From an uncultured Lachnospiraceae bacterium (lineage in GTDB: Bacteria; Bacillota; Clostridia; Lachnospirales; Lachnospiraceae), in assembly GCA_904395845.1 (NCBI GenBank), contig CAJFOH010000110.1, forward strand, positions 1 through 39,741: a stretch of DNA of 39,741 nucleotides, given 5' to 3'. The notes beneath the pieces were generated by a model. The model was not told the DNA's origin and searched no databases. It was given only the letters and a program-made list of their open reading frames with translations. The position numbers and the translations under genes are program-made. Positions 31,961 to 39,741 of this stretch are shown here, piece after piece. Each line of letters opens with the position of its first letter. The stretch's first letter is position 1.

Positions 31961-33142
31961 ATGGAACAGAAAAAAATAGTATATTTCTTTTGTATATTAC
32001 TGTTTGGCTTATCTTTTGCAAGTATGTTAAAAAAGCCAACTGCTTTCTCCGAAAAAGAAAATCGCTACCTTGCTAGTAAACCTTCACTGTCTGTGAAAGC
32101 CATAGAAAATGGTAGTTATATGGAAGATTATGAAACCTTCATCACCGACCAATTTGTTTTTCGTGACCAATGGATTGGCTTAAAAACAAAAACAGAACGA
32201 CTATTGTTAAAACAAGAAATTAAAGATGTGTATTTTGGAAAAGATGACTATTTAATCGAACATCATTCATCTTCCCTATTTACATCTGCACAAGCCCAAA
32301 AAAACATTTCCTATCTGACAAGGTTTGTAGAAAAAATCAATGGGAATAAAAATGTATCGTTACAAGTAGCCATTGTACCTACTGCTAGCCAAATTTTAAC
32401 AGATAAACTTCCACTATTTGCAACCCCTTATGACCAGACACAGTTTTTACAGCAAATAGAACAAAATATTGGAAGTTCACATTATGTTGACGTTCTTTCT
32501 ATGCTACAAGAAAAAAAAGAGGAAGAAATTTATTATAAAACGGACCATCACTATACCATGCTTGGTGCATATTACACCTATGTTGCATGGGCAAATGCTA
32601 TGAGTGAAAGTTCTTTTAGTGAACATGCTATAACACTTACTCCAATGGCACTAGATGACTTTAAGATAGACAACGTATCAAATAATTTTTATGGTACCAT
32701 TGCTTCTAAAGTAAGTGATATTGTCCCACCTGATACTATACTTTCTTTTACCCCAAAACAACGGTTTCAATATAAGATTACCGATGAAACAAAGACAACC
32801 TATGATAGTTTTTATAACTTTGATGCCTTAAAAACAAGGGATAAGTACACATTTTATCTGAGAGGAAACCATCCTTATATTCATGTGGAAACTACACCAC
32901 CACAAAACACTAATATAGACTTCTATCCAGATAGGCATCTACTTGTAATTAAAGATTCCTTTGCTCATTGTTTTCTTCCTTTTGTTAGCAATCATTTTTC
33001 CAACGTAACTATGATTGACTTACGATATTACAAACAAAGTATATCAAAACTCATAGAAGACGAACAAATTACAGACATTCTAATTTTATATAGCACTGCT
33101 AATTTTGCTAATGACAAGAATATTAATTTTTTACTTAACTAA
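31961..33142 (+). CDS. DHHW-family protein, partner of the O-acyltransferase
   Basis: 393 residues. An N-terminal membrane anchor (about 6-23, VYFFCILLFGLSFASML) is followed by FSEKENRYLASKPSLS and an extracytoplasmic domain resembling AlgJ/AlgX-type SGNH esterase-like proteins. The motif TDHHYTMLGAYYTYVAW corresponds to the family's D-H-H signature (DHHW), and VIKDSFAHCFLPF is the Ser-containing block. Such proteins usually work with MBOAT enzymes to acetylate a polysaccharide. The start at 31961 has GGAGG six bases upstream. The target polymer is unknown. Confidence 0.85.
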   Translation: MEQKKIVYFFCILLFGLSFASMLKKPTAFSEKENRYLASKPSLSVKAIENGSYMEDYETFITDQFVFRDQWIGLKTKTERLLLKQEIKDVYFGKDDYLIEHHSSSLFTSAQAQKNISYLTRFVEKINGNKNVSLQVAIVPTASQILTDKLPLFATPYDQTQFLQQIEQNIGSSHYVDVLSMLQEKKEEEIYYKTDHHYTMLGAYYTYVAWANAMSESSFSEHAITLTPMALDDFKIDNVSNNFYGTIASKVSDIVPPDTILSFTPKQRFQYKITDETKTTYDSFYNFDALKTRDKYTFYLRGNHPYIHVETTPPQNTNIDFYPDRHLLVIKDSFAHCFLPFVSNHFSNVTMIDLRYYKQSISKLIEDEQITDILILYSTANFANDKNINFLLN

Positions 33143-33167
33143 ATTTGCTACCTATGTATTCTTATAT

Positions 33168-33232
33168 AAAAATACCAACGAAAACAAACTACCTTACTAA
33201 TTTGTAACATGTTTTGCCTCGTTGGTATTTTT
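33168..33232. terminator. Terminator between convergent DHHW and YesL genes
   Basis: Perfect 13-bp arms AAAAATACCAACG (33168-33180) and CGTTGGTATTTTT (33220-33232). The 39-base interval may form an inner hairpin. A/T tails on both sides suit both directions. Confidence 0.7.
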
Positions 33233-33276
33233 AAACGTTAAATTTCTTTCATTGTCCTAATATTTTTCTCCAAAGA

Positions 33277-33936
33277 CTATTGAACTTCTGAAGCTGTCAT
33301 AGAAGCCAACTCCTCTGGAGTCTTTGGTTCTTCTTTTTTTGGCATATATTGTTCTAATATTCCTACTAGTAAATAGGAATTTAAAAATGCAACCAATCCA
33401 TATCCTAAAATCACTAAAAATGGCATAAATAATTGAATCATAATTACTAACACTGTCAATACTAACATAGCGATTGTTTTTGGCAAGTGACGGATTGATA
33501 TTAAAAATGTATGATAAAATATATTTTTCACTGTATTATCAAATCTTGCAAGAATTGGATAAATATAAATAGACATACATATATATACTACGGTTAATAT
33601 CATCATAACTACTACAATAATAAAGGAAAATGTTGTGTTTTGTTGCAAATAGTATTGAATATCAAACCAAAAGAACAAACCAACAAGTAGCATAATACAA
33701 CCAATAATCATACCTTGCTTTAAATTTTGCTTAAATGAATGGAAAAAGTTTTTTGTTAAACTTCCTTCCTCATCTTTTACTAATTTTAACATTACATAAT
33801 ATAATGCTGTTGTAGCTGGTCCTATGGTAACAATAGGAATACAACAAAGTAACCATAAAATGTTTAACCACATTACATCTACTAATTTTCCCATAAAGTT
33901 CCAAAATGGATTGTTTAAATCAAATAAGCGTCCCAT
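33277..33936 (-). CDS. YesL-family (DUF624) membrane protein
   Basis: 219 residues with five to six predicted membrane segments. The N-terminal MGRLFDLNNPFWNFMGKLVD and CCIPIVTIGPATTALYYVML are typical of the YesL family (DUF624), often found near sugar ABC transporters in Bacillota. The C-terminal tail is cytoplasmic and Pro/Glu-rich. Function in the family is unknown. Here it stands alone, divergent from another membrane protein gene at 34229. RBS GGAGG precedes the ATG. Confidence 0.87.
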   Translation of the reverse strand: MGRLFDLNNPFWNFMGKLVDVMWLNILWLLCCIPIVTIGPATTALYYVMLKLVKDEEGSLTKNFFHSFKQNLKQGMIIGCIMLLVGLFFWFDIQYYLQQNTTFSFIIVVVMMILTVVYICMSIYIYPILARFDNTVKNIFYHTFLISIRHLPKTIAMLVLTVLVIMIQLFMPFLVILGYGLVAFLNSYLLVGILEQYMPKKEEPKTPEELASMTASEVQ

Positions 33937-34228
33937 ATGTTTGTTATCTCCTCCATCTTTTATTCCTTGTACCTATCCATTTCTAAATAGGATTTCATTA
34001 TTTCTTAAAATTCCTATATTCTTCATTATTATAAATGATTCCTAACAAAAAATCAAATCATTCTATTTACTTTATCCATTTTTATGTTTTTTCTTTTCAT
34101 ATTTTTACATTTTGTGTTACAATATAGAAAATAACATGTTGAAAACTTCTATTATATTTGCTTAATACTACAAGAAGTATTCCAAATTATTCACATGTAA
34201 TCTAATTTTATACTTGGAGGAGTTTTTT

Positions 34229-34939
34229 ATGGAACCAGCAAAGCGTAGAGATGAAACAAAACGAGGATTAAAAGAAGAAATAAAAAAATTAAAAGAAATG
34301 TCGTGGAAAGAAATCCCTGGATATCTTTGGGGATATTATCGTTTTCACGCACTAGCAATTATCGTGATTCTTATTGGTGTGTATTCATTTGCAACTACAT
34401 GGATACAAAACAACAAACCTGATATTTACAATGGTATGTGTATTAATGTTATAAGTAACAAAGAGCATTTAGATGATTATTACAAGTCTAGTCTAGCAAC
34501 CTATTTTCAATTAGAGCCTAATGACTATAATGCCTCCTTACAAACCAATTTAATGATGAATTTGGAAGATAACAGTATGGCAGAAGTTAACTATTCTACT
34601 ACCATTTCTTTGCAGGCAAACTTAGCTGCCAAAGAAGTAGACTTTATTATTGGACCAAAAAGCACATTAGAAACTATTGCTTCTAGTATGGGAGCATTTT
34701 TCAACTTAGAAACAACCTTATCTAGTGAACGTTATAACCAATACAAAGAAAGTATTGTATCTGCTGTAAATGATGAGGGGGAAACGATTCCTTGTCTTTT
34801 AGATATTTCTAAAAGTACATTTGTAACTAATATGGAGTTTGAAAATGAAGAACCGCTGTACATTGGGTTTGTTTTAAACTCAAAAAGAACCAATTACTTA
34901 GAACCATTTATAGACTATCTATTTACTACCAATCCTTAA
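34229..34939 (+). CDS. Unrecognised single-span membrane protein
   Basis: 236 residues, family not recognised. The N-terminal cytoplasmic part (1-45) is Lys/Glu-rich and helical (RRDETKRGLKEEIKKLKEM), then GYLWGYYRFHALAIIVILIG leads into one membrane segment (about 43-62). The rest lies outside and has a mixed alpha/beta look reminiscent of a solute-binding fold (EVDFIIGPKSTLETIASSMG, then a hydrolysed-looking Asn/Ser-rich part). The ATG at 34229 has GGAGG about nine bases upstream. It is divergent from the YesL gene and ends before a strong terminator. Possibly a lipoprotein-like sensor; not known. Confidence 0.75.
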   Translation: MEPAKRRDETKRGLKEEIKKLKEMSWKEIPGYLWGYYRFHALAIIVILIGVYSFATTWIQNNKPDIYNGMCINVISNKEHLDDYYKSSLATYFQLEPNDYNASLQTNLMMNLEDNSMAEVNYSTTISLQANLAAKEVDFIIGPKSTLETIASSMGAFFNLETTLSSERYNQYKESIVSAVNDEGETIPCLLDISKSTFVTNMEFENEEPLYIGFVLNSKRTNYLEPFIDYLFTTNP

Positions 34940-35007
34940 TTGTTATCCATTAACATAGAACTGTTCTAATCATGTAACACACATTTTTGTAATAACATTG
35001 CATAGTC

Positions 35008-35066
35008 AAGAAAAAACCGACTGGGACAATTAGAGTGTTTCTAATCATGCCTTGTCGGTTTTTCTT
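35008..35066. terminator. Terminator between convergent genes before glgP end
   Basis: Arms AAGAAAAAACCGAC (35008-35021) and GTCGGTTTTTCTT (35054-35066), with an inner ATTAGA / TCTAAT hairpin in the loop. Confidence 0.75.
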
Positions 35067-35151
35067 ATGTATTCCTACTATTACATTATATATTTTTTAT
35101 AAGAGTAACAAGTATAGAATACCTTAAGTTTAATGCTTTTGGTATCATATA

Positions 35152-37614
35152 TTACTTCATATCTACTACTAACTTTTGTAGATGCCAAATATCGTCTACA
35201 TATTCTTCAATGGTTCTATCAGATGAGAATTTTCCTGCACCTGCTATATTAATGAGTGCTTTTCTTGCCCATTCATCTTTTTGTCTATATTGTTCTTCTA
35301 CACGCATATGTGCTTCGTGATAAGACATAAAATCTTTTAGAATAAAATAAATATCTGGCTTTCCACTTCCATAACCATTTAATAATGCATTATAAATATC
35401 TCTAAATAGTTCTGGATTTTCTGGAGAATAATAGCCATTAATTAATTGCATTAATACGGAGCGAATTTTTTCGTTGGTATTGAAAATTTCCATTGGGTCA
35501 TATCCACCATTTTGTTCATAATGAATCACTTCATCAGAACTCATACCAAAAATAAAGGCATTTTCTTTTCCAATTTCTTCTACAATTTCCACATTTGCCC
35601 CGTCCATTGTTCCTAAAGTTAATGCTCCATTTAGCATAAACTTCATATTTCCTGTTCCAGAAGCCTCTTTACTAGCAGTAGAAATTTGCTCACTTACATC
35701 TGCTGCTGCAAAAATAAGCTCTGCATTGGATACACGATAGTTCTCAATAAATACTACTTTAATCTTTCCATTAATTGATGCATCATTATTAATTACATCA
35801 GCAACAGAGTTAATTAATTTGATAGTTAATTTTGCTCTATGATATCCAGCCGCTGCCTTTGCTCCAAAAATAAAAGTTCTTGGATAGAAGTCCATATCTG
35901 GATTTTCCTTTAACTCATTGTATAAGTACATAACATGTAAAATATTTAATAGTTGTCGTTTGTATTCATGCAAACGTTTTACTTGCACGTCAAAAATAGA
36001 ATCTGGGTTTATTTCAATTCCATTATGCTCTTTTATATAATTTGCAAGTCTTACTTTATTGGCACGCTTGATTTTCATAAATTCTTCTTGTGCTTTTTTA
36101 TCTCCTACCCATTTCTTTAACTGACCAATTTGAGATAAATCAGTAATCCAACCATCTCCGATTTTCTTTGTAATCCAATCTGCAAGAAGTGGATTTGCAT
36201 GAAGTAAAAATCTTCGTTGAGTAATACCATTTGTCTTATTATTAAACTTTTGTGGCATCATTTCATAAAAGTCTTTTAACTCTTGTTCTTTTAAAATTTT
36301 TGTATGTAGTTTTGCAACTCCATTGACAGAGAAAGAACCTACAATAGCTAAATGAGCCATACGCACTTGTCCATCGTATAAAATAGCCATTTTTCTTATC
36401 TTTTCTTCGTTATTTGGATATTTTTCTTGGATTTCTAATACAAAACGGCGATTGATTTCTTCCACGATTTGATAAATACGAGGAAGTAGTGCTTGAAACA
36501 AGTCAATTGGCCATTTTTCTAATGCTTCTGACATAATGGTATGGTTTGTGTAAGCACAAGTTTTTGTTGTAACTTCCCACGCTTCGTCCCATTCAAGTCC
36601 TTCCTCATCCATTAAAATTCTCATAAGTTCTGGTACTGCTACCGTTGGATGAGTATCATTTAATTGGAATGTAACCTTTTCATATAACTTTCTCACATCA
36701 TCATGGGAGTCTTTGTATTTTTTAATGGCTGTTTGTAAACTAGCTGAGATAAAGAAATATTGTTGCTTTAAACGAAGTTCTTTTCCTGCATAATGATTAT
36801 CGTTTGGATAAAGTACTTCTACAATATTTTTTGCTAAGTTTTCTTGCTCTACTGCCTTTTGATAATCTCCACGGTCAAAAGAATCTAGGTTAAAGGTGGT
36901 AATTGCTTCTGCGTCCCAAATGCGTAGTGTATTTACAATATTGTTATTATATCCTACAACTGGTAAGTCGTATGGAATGGCACGAATGGCTTGATAGTTT
37001 TCTTGAATAAAATGCTCTTTTCCAGCTTCATCTTTTTCAATACGAACATATCCACCAAATTTTACAGTACAAGCATATTCAGCACGACGTACTTCAAATG
37101 GATTACCATCTTTTAACCAGTAATCTGGTACTTCCACTTGGTATCCATTTTCAATTTTTTGAGCAAACATTCCATAACGATAACGAATTCCACAACCATA
37201 GGCTGCATAATTTAAAGATGCTAGAGAATCTAAAAAGCAAGCTGCCAAACGTCCTAAACCACCGTTTCCTAATGCTGCATCTGGTTCTTGGTCTTCAATT
37301 TTATTTAAATCATATCCTAATTCATCTAATACCTCTTTGATTTCTTCCCTTGCACATAAGTTAATGATGTTATTACCTAATGCTCTCCCCATTAAAAATT
37401 CCATAGAAAGATAATACACTGTTTTTACATCTTGTTCTTCCATTGCTTCGTGAGTGGCAATCCATTCATCAATAATAATATCCTTTACTGCATAAGCAAC
37501 TGCTTGAAATACTTGTGCTTCTGTTGCTTCATCCACTGTTTTACGAAACAATACCTTTACATTGTTAATAACCTCTTTTTTGAACGATTCTTTGTCAAAA
37601 GTTCTCTTTTCCAT
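35152..37614 (-). CDS. glgP: Glycogen phosphorylase
   Basis: 820-residue alpha-glucan phosphorylase that releases glucose-1-phosphate from glycogen. Full family length. The pyridoxal-phosphate lysine lies in EASGTGNMKFMLNGALTLGT (about 655-675), with GGLGRLAACFLDSLA near 117-131, the catalytic loop QLNDTHPTVAVPELMRILMD, and VFIENYRVSNAELIF. The N-terminus lacks the long regulatory extension of animal enzymes. RBS AGGAGG stands at the start. It is a single gene bounded by hairpins on both sides, so storage polysaccharide use is encoded but not with glg synthesis genes here. Confidence 0.96.
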   Translation of the reverse strand: MEKRTFDKESFKKEVINNVKVLFRKTVDEATEAQVFQAVAYAVKDIIIDEWIATHEAMEEQDVKTVYYLSMEFLMGRALGNNIINLCAREEIKEVLDELGYDLNKIEDQEPDAALGNGGLGRLAACFLDSLASLNYAAYGCGIRYRYGMFAQKIENGYQVEVPDYWLKDGNPFEVRRAEYACTVKFGGYVRIEKDEAGKEHFIQENYQAIRAIPYDLPVVGYNNNIVNTLRIWDAEAITTFNLDSFDRGDYQKAVEQENLAKNIVEVLYPNDNHYAGKELRLKQQYFFISASLQTAIKKYKDSHDDVRKLYEKVTFQLNDTHPTVAVPELMRILMDEEGLEWDEAWEVTTKTCAYTNHTIMSEALEKWPIDLFQALLPRIYQIVEEINRRFVLEIQEKYPNNEEKIRKMAILYDGQVRMAHLAIVGSFSVNGVAKLHTKILKEQELKDFYEMMPQKFNNKTNGITQRRFLLHANPLLADWITKKIGDGWITDLSQIGQLKKWVGDKKAQEEFMKIKRANKVRLANYIKEHNGIEINPDSIFDVQVKRLHEYKRQLLNILHVMYLYNELKENPDMDFYPRTFIFGAKAAAGYHRAKLTIKLINSVADVINNDASINGKIKVVFIENYRVSNAELIFAAADVSEQISTASKEASGTGNMKFMLNGALTLGTMDGANVEIVEEIGKENAFIFGMSSDEVIHYEQNGGYDPMEIFNTNEKIRSVLMQLINGYYSPENPELFRDIYNALLNGYGSGKPDIYFILKDFMSYHEAHMRVEEQYRQKDEWARKALINIAGAGKFSSDRTIEEYVDDIWHLQKLVVDMK

Positions 37615-37681
37615 AAAAGACCTCCTAAATTTTATTTACCCCTGCTGCCTTCCTATGCTGTCTTTTATCTATATAATAAGT

Positions 37682-37753
37682 AAGATGCTTAGCATAATGA
37701 AAAGAAAATAATAATTATTTTTCTTTCTTTCCATATAATATGCTAAGCATCTT
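37682..37753. terminator. Long hairpin between the DUF5057-like gene and glgP
   Basis: Perfect 15-bp arms AAGATGCTTAGCATA (37682-37696) and TATGCTAAGCATCTT (37739-37753). The interval is itself nearly self-complementary (AAAGAAAATAAT / ATTATTTTTCTTT), so the whole can form one long stem. It likely ends the upstream gene on the minus strand. Confidence 0.7.
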
Positions 37754-37801
37754 TTATTATACTATAATTTTACAATTAACACTAGACTTTGTCTAATATT
37801 T

Positions 37802-39741
37802 TTAGTCTAAATCAAATAGTTGGATTTGTTGTAATCGAAGGTTTGTTACTCCTACGGATGTTTCTTGCTTTCCATAATATTGATATTTTGAAGTTACCCT
37901 TGCAAATATTTTTGGAGTACTATATCCGCTACCTTCTGTAACATAAGCGGTAATATCTTCTATGGTCACTTCATATACCATTCCACTTCGAACAACCCAC
38001 GAACCATCTTGTCTTTGTACACAATCTTCCGTTCCTGTGTTTGTCTTATTCTTTAATGCCTTTAACGTTAATGGCTCTACCTTTGTATCTGTAATTCCAT
38101 CAATAATAGTTCCATTCTCACTTTCAATAAATAGCTCCAATGCCAAATCAGAAGATGTGTTTTCTGTTGTTCCTGGAATTAATTTAATATCATCAATGGT
38201 AAGATATAATTGTAAATCCTTGTTTACAATATTATCCTCTACAACTTCCATTTGATCTACACCATAGTATTTGATGGTTTGTTCGTTTGCATCAATATTA
38301 AATTCTTCTACAAACGTAACATCTGGTACTGACTTTCCAGCTCTCCAAGCTGCCACAATAGTATTAATAAATAATTTCTTTTCCATTTCCGAAGTTACCC
38401 TATGATGACCAACCCCTGTATATAGCACATTTCCTTTGCTATATAAGTAGTAAGCATTTCTTACATCATTTGGAGATAAATCATACTTATTACCACCTGC
38501 AAGGCAGTACCAAACAACAATATCATTCATTCCATCTTTATCATCATCTACTTCTAAAGCAAGTTGGTAGTATTGGGAATGAGTAGTAGATACGTTTAAA
38601 TTTTTATCAATTTTATATGGATACTCTGTAATTGCCCCTTGGTTTACTTGCGTTGTCTTTCCTACACGATCAGACCAACCATCCAATGCAAAATTAGAAA
38701 ATCCATGAACGGATTTTATTGTTTGTGTACGATTACTGTTTAACTTATATGCCATGTCACCAACACTATCTTTAATATCATCAATTTGAATACTTTCACT
38801 ACCATTTGTGTATGGTAAATCCATTCCTTTCTTTAGCAACTCAGAAACAGTAACTCCACCTTCTACTTCTTTATTTAAGGTTACTCCATAACGGTCCATG
38901 CCTACTAGTGGACGTAAAATGGTATTCAAATTGTATCCCCATAATTTTTCTTTGTCATTTTTAAATCCACCAATTTGTTGATTTACAAAAGATGTATTAT
39001 CATGGGAAAATAATACACTATTACCATTTTCAATATATTTTACCAGCCCCTCCACCGGGTTTCGCTCTACTCCATCTTCATCTATAACGGTACATACTTT
39101 TCCATTTTTCTTTGTTGGAATGTCATCTTGCATATCTGCAAACCCAATAATAACCATATCATATTGGCTAAGCCATGTTAAACCATACACTGATTGAGTA
39201 TTATTATAATTTACATAGTTTTCCAAGTATTTATTTACATTAATAGTTTCGATTTGAATATTAAAGTCTTCTACTTTTTTCATCAAGTTTTTAAAAGATT
39301 GGTCTGTTGATAAATTCCAAGTTACTTTATTTGCATTTACAGAACAGATTTGTAATACTTTAATGGTTGGTTTATCGCTTACTGGTGTTTGTTTTTTCGT
39401 GTATCCTATCTGGGAAGTTCTTACATTGCTTTGACCAGTTGTATTGCTTGTAACTTGTAACTTCCATTGAATTAATTTGTAATAGTTTTCTGGAATTTCT
39501 CTTGTTATACGATAGGTTTCTTTTGCCTTTAAGTGATAAATTCCACTACTATTAGGAAATACTTGATTTCCATTGTTATCATATACTTTAATATCTCTTA
39601 AATTTTCCGAACTATTTGCTCCTGTGGAAAATACACCGTCTGCATTTAAGTCTACAAATAATTCACAGTGATAGGTGGTTGATGCTTGAGAAATAGCTGC
39701 ATCATTTTCAATATGAAATGCATATTCTAATTGATTTCCTT
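37802..39741 (-). CDS. Large surface-type protein (DUF5057-like), 5' end outside window
   Basis: At least 645 residues; the frame is open to the right window edge, and the ATG at 39286 is internal. The visible N-terminal part contains the calcium-loop-like VDLNADGVFSTG and beta-sandwich-like repeats. The middle has NVNKYLENYVNYNNTQSVYG, SQYDMVIIGFADMQDDI and LVKYIENGNSVLFSHDNTSF, which resemble the DUF5057 domain of clostridial exported proteins; another Asp-rich loop DDDKDGMNDIVVWY follows. The C-terminal 100 residues are beta-rich. No membrane anchor or sorting signal is seen at the C-terminus. It is probably exported; function unknown. The family call is from memory of pattern, not from a search. 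Confidence 0.65.
   Translation of the reverse strand, partial: GNQLEYAFHIENDAAISQASTTYHCELFVDLNADGVFSTGANSSENLRDIKVYDNNGNQVFPNSSGIYHLKAKETYRITREIPENYYKLIQWKLQVTSNTTGQSNVRTSQIGYTKKQTPVSDKPTIKVLQICSVNANKVTWNLSTDQSFKNLMKKVEDFNIQIETINVNKYLENYVNYNNTQSVYGLTWLSQYDMVIIGFADMQDDIPTKKNGKVCTVIDEDGVERNPVEGLVKYIENGNSVLFSHDNTSFVNQQIGGFKNDKEKLWGYNLNTILRPLVGMDRYGVTLNKEVEGGVTVSELLKKGMDLPYTNGSESIQIDDIKDSVGDMAYKLNSNRTQTIKSVHGFSNFALDGWSDRVGKTTQVNQGAITEYPYKIDKNLNVSTTHSQYYQLALEVDDDKDGMNDIVVWYCLAGGNKYDLSPNDVRNAYYLYSKGNVLYTGVGHHRVTSEMEKKLFINTIVAAWRAGKSVPDVTFVEEFNIDANEQTIKYYGVDQMEVVEDNIVNKDLQLYLTIDDIKLIPGTTENTSSDLALELFIESENGTIIDGITDTKVEPLTLKALKNKTNTGTEDCVQRQDGSWVVRSGMVYEVTIEDITAYVTEGSGYSTPKIFARVTSKYQYYGKQETSVGVTNLRLQQIQLFDLD

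Noticed and set aside
1-39741. CRISPR arrays, tRNA or rRNA genes, prophage
   Set aside because: No regularly spaced repeats, no tRNA-like cloverleaf sequence with a T-loop, and no phage structural genes were seen on reading both strands by eye.

Overview
The window comes from an AT-rich, Gram-positive anaerobe of the class Clostridia, most likely a spore-forming member of the Lachnospirales. The grounds are AT-rich third codon positions, strong AGGAGG ribosome binding sites, a SipL-like spore protein (DUF3794 plus LysM), pyruvate formate-lyase, a reverse rubrerythrin next to PerR, and lipoproteins of clostridial type (DUF4358, FKBP/trigger-factor-like). I cannot name the species from the sequence. 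I saw no rRNA, tRNA, CRISPR array or prophage.

Layout. 1-1373: a 5'-cut IS30-type transposase abuts an ATPase gene that lost its 3' end, apparently to the insertion. 1557-5842: a FadR-type GntR regulator is divergent from a sugar-acid dehydratase (IlvD/Edd family) and a GntP permease, with a repeated candidate operator. 5921-13440: housekeeping genes (NuoE-like ferredoxin, nucleoid-associated protein, secreted foldase, histidine phosphatase, Dtd, amidohydrolase, xanthine phosphoribosyltransferase, a broken ABC ATPase, SfsA). 13431-14193: an unusual intergenic stretch with a 147-bp direct repeat and a candidate small RNA that has its own promoter and terminator. 14194-21889: an 85-aa protein, small alarmone synthetase, MATE exporter, PerR, reverse rubrerythrin, DEAD-box helicase, hemolysin III and MerR proteins. 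21984-26647: the pyruvate formate-lyase region. 26864-39741: SipL-like protein, lipoprotein, an ECF sigma factor with a membrane partner followed by an O-acyltransferase (MBOAT) and a DHHW protein, YesL, an unknown membrane protein, glycogen phosphorylase, and the 3' part of a large surface-type protein.

The most striking point is that pyruvate formate-lyase is split. A 679-aa catalytic subunit carries the Cys-Cys pair but stops just before the glycyl-radical domain. That domain is a separate 79-aa gene (RVSGYAV motif) with its own start codon and ribosome binding site. Between them lies a third small gene (68 aa) whose first 27 residues resemble the radical subunit, but which lacks the radical glycine and instead has a CX6C segment. 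The activase (pflA) and a 2[4Fe-4S] ferredoxin follow on the same strand. The two pieces together have the length of a normal enzyme, so this looks like a clean gene fission. It may give a permanently exchangeable radical subunit, comparable in principle to the spare part YfiD/GrcA of E. coli.

Other regulatory signals: matching PerR-box-like palindromes sit at the predicted transcription starts of both perR and the rubrerythrin gene; a hairpin covers the ribosome binding site of the ECF sigma gene; and a convergent intergenic region after the DUF1858 gene has overlapping alternative hairpins.
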